A DNA stretch of 64,000 nt, taken from NCBI GenBank assembly GCA_028713325.1, contig JAQTON010000001.1:385454-449453 (forward strand), written 5' to 3'. This document shows, piece after piece, positions 63,409-64,000 of the stretch. The DNA comes from Candidatus Altimarinota bacterium (GTDB lineage Bacteria; Patescibacteriota; Gracilibacteria; BD1-5; UBA2023). The number at the start of each line of letters is the position of its first letter. Within the stretch, counting starts at the first letter, position 1. Under the pieces are notes generated by a model. It was not told the DNA's origin and made no database searches. It saw nothing but the letters and a program-made list of their open reading frames with translations. Both the position numbers and the translations under genes were made by a program.

Positions 63409-64000
63409 ATGAAACGGCATGAACTTTTTTTCTGAATGATTAAAGTACCAATCGAGGGGCTCATTGTCTTTATGTCGTTCTTTCTGGCTCGTGATATTCG
63501 CCGAATCACGGATCTTATTCCCGACGTTCACCTTCCGATTCAGACAATCGATACGCAAAACCTCCTCGGTTTTGCTCTCGTGGGATCCCTCGTGTATATT
63601 ATCCTTTCGACCTTTTCCGGTCTCTATAGGATGCGAATGTATCAATCGTGCATTCAGGAGTTTCAAAACATCTTGTTCGTATCGCTCTATTGGTTTTTTA
63701 TCTACATTGCTATTCTCTATCTGTCCCTTGGTTTTATCTACACGGAACAGATTCCGCGTCTCATCGTGCTATTCTCGGTTATAATTGCCACTTTTTTGGT
63801 TATATTAGAACGTGGTATTCTCGGGAAAATTGAAACGGTACTCATGCAAAAATGAATACTCGAAAAAACCAAGATTCTCCTGCTTCTTCGAACAAAGGAT
63901 GAAGATATCATCGAAATTATACAAGAATCTCCTATGTACGAGCTTTTTTGATATGCACACAAAGAGAATATTCCCCTCATGAACATCCCCTATGTTTGAT
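63409..64000 (+). CDS. Polyprenyl-phosphate sugar (glucose/galactose) phosphotransferase, N-terminal part
   Basis: The visible 197 codons begin MKRHELFFGMIKVPIEGLIV and contain five membrane segments (ALVGSLVYIILSTFSGLYRM, LFVSLYWFFIYIAILYLSLG) followed by LERGILGKIETVLMQKG and KILLLLRTKDEDIIEIIQE, the CoA-binding-3-like region. This is the N-terminal half of WbaP/ExoY-type initiating transferases, which attach the first sugar phosphate to undecaprenyl phosphate. The catalytic half lies beyond the window. Several UGA glycines occur. It would start the glycan completed by the genes at 1370-12600. Confidence 0.8.

Overview
This window comes from a bacterium that reads UGA as glycine (genetic code 25). 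Only two candidate lineages are known to use this code, Gracilibacteria (BD1-5/GN02) and Absconditabacteria (SR1); the sequence does not separate them. With UGA as a stop most genes here fall into pieces. With UGA as glycine they become full-length proteins, and UGA lands on invariant glycines: the SGGLDSS and SLSGDGGDE motifs of asparagine synthetase, RGPGE of RecG, the SAM-binding loop of a methyltransferase, the Rossmann loop of an epimerase, and codons 2 and 4 of YebC. All coordinates below use this code. Every gene with a clear end stops at TAA or TAG, with one suspicious exception at 57020-57676.

Layout. 1-1300: small membrane or coiled-coil proteins. 1370-12600: a surface polysaccharide locus with one GT2 and three GT4 glycosyltransferases, four methyltransferases, asparagine synthetase, a UDP-glucuronate-epimerase-like enzyme and a short UDP-glucose-dehydrogenase-like protein. 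12640-13900: an AbiEii-type toxin with a small partner gene, between two remnants of GDP-fucose-synthase genes. 13990-15470: a P-loop protein and an HD-domain protein. 15534-20600: a 1395-residue surface-anchored nuclease and a fibre-like adhesin. 20930-26800: DEAD-box helicase, VirB2-like pilin, pilus-like protein and a FapA (DUF342) protein. 26980-35300: LigA, a pilin carrying a LamG-like domain, an acyltransferase, a YgjP-type metallopeptidase and an ABC exporter. 35300-37070: a structured non-coding RNA and, divergent from it, a retron-like reverse transcriptase. 37080-43600: small proteins, chorismate mutase, a Gmad2 lipoprotein-like protein, an AT-rich orphan and LepA. 43700-56900: membrane proteins, MurF, MraY, Jag, repeat-bearing proteins and a Wzx/MurJ-type flippase. 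57000-64000: an unknown protein, RecG, YebC, CysS, a LemA-like protein and the start of a polyprenyl-phosphate sugar transferase.

How the parts fit. MurF, MraY, the flippase, the sugar transferase and the glycosyltransferases describe a cell wall plus an exported glycan. The surface nuclease, LamG pilin, adhesin, pilin-like proteins and FapA suggest a cell that attaches to others and takes nucleotides from outside, as expected for host-dependent or predatory members of these lineages (inference). tRNAs, rRNAs, CRISPR arrays and complete insertion sequences were not seen.

The most unusual items are: a family of palindromic repeats inserted in frame inside ligA, cysS and the flippase; the RNA next to the reverse transcriptase; a UGA-rich, AT-rich gene class that looks exchanged between code-25 organisms; a gene that lacks a code-25 stop before its terminator; and several families of short GTCAT...ATGAC and palindromic repeats.
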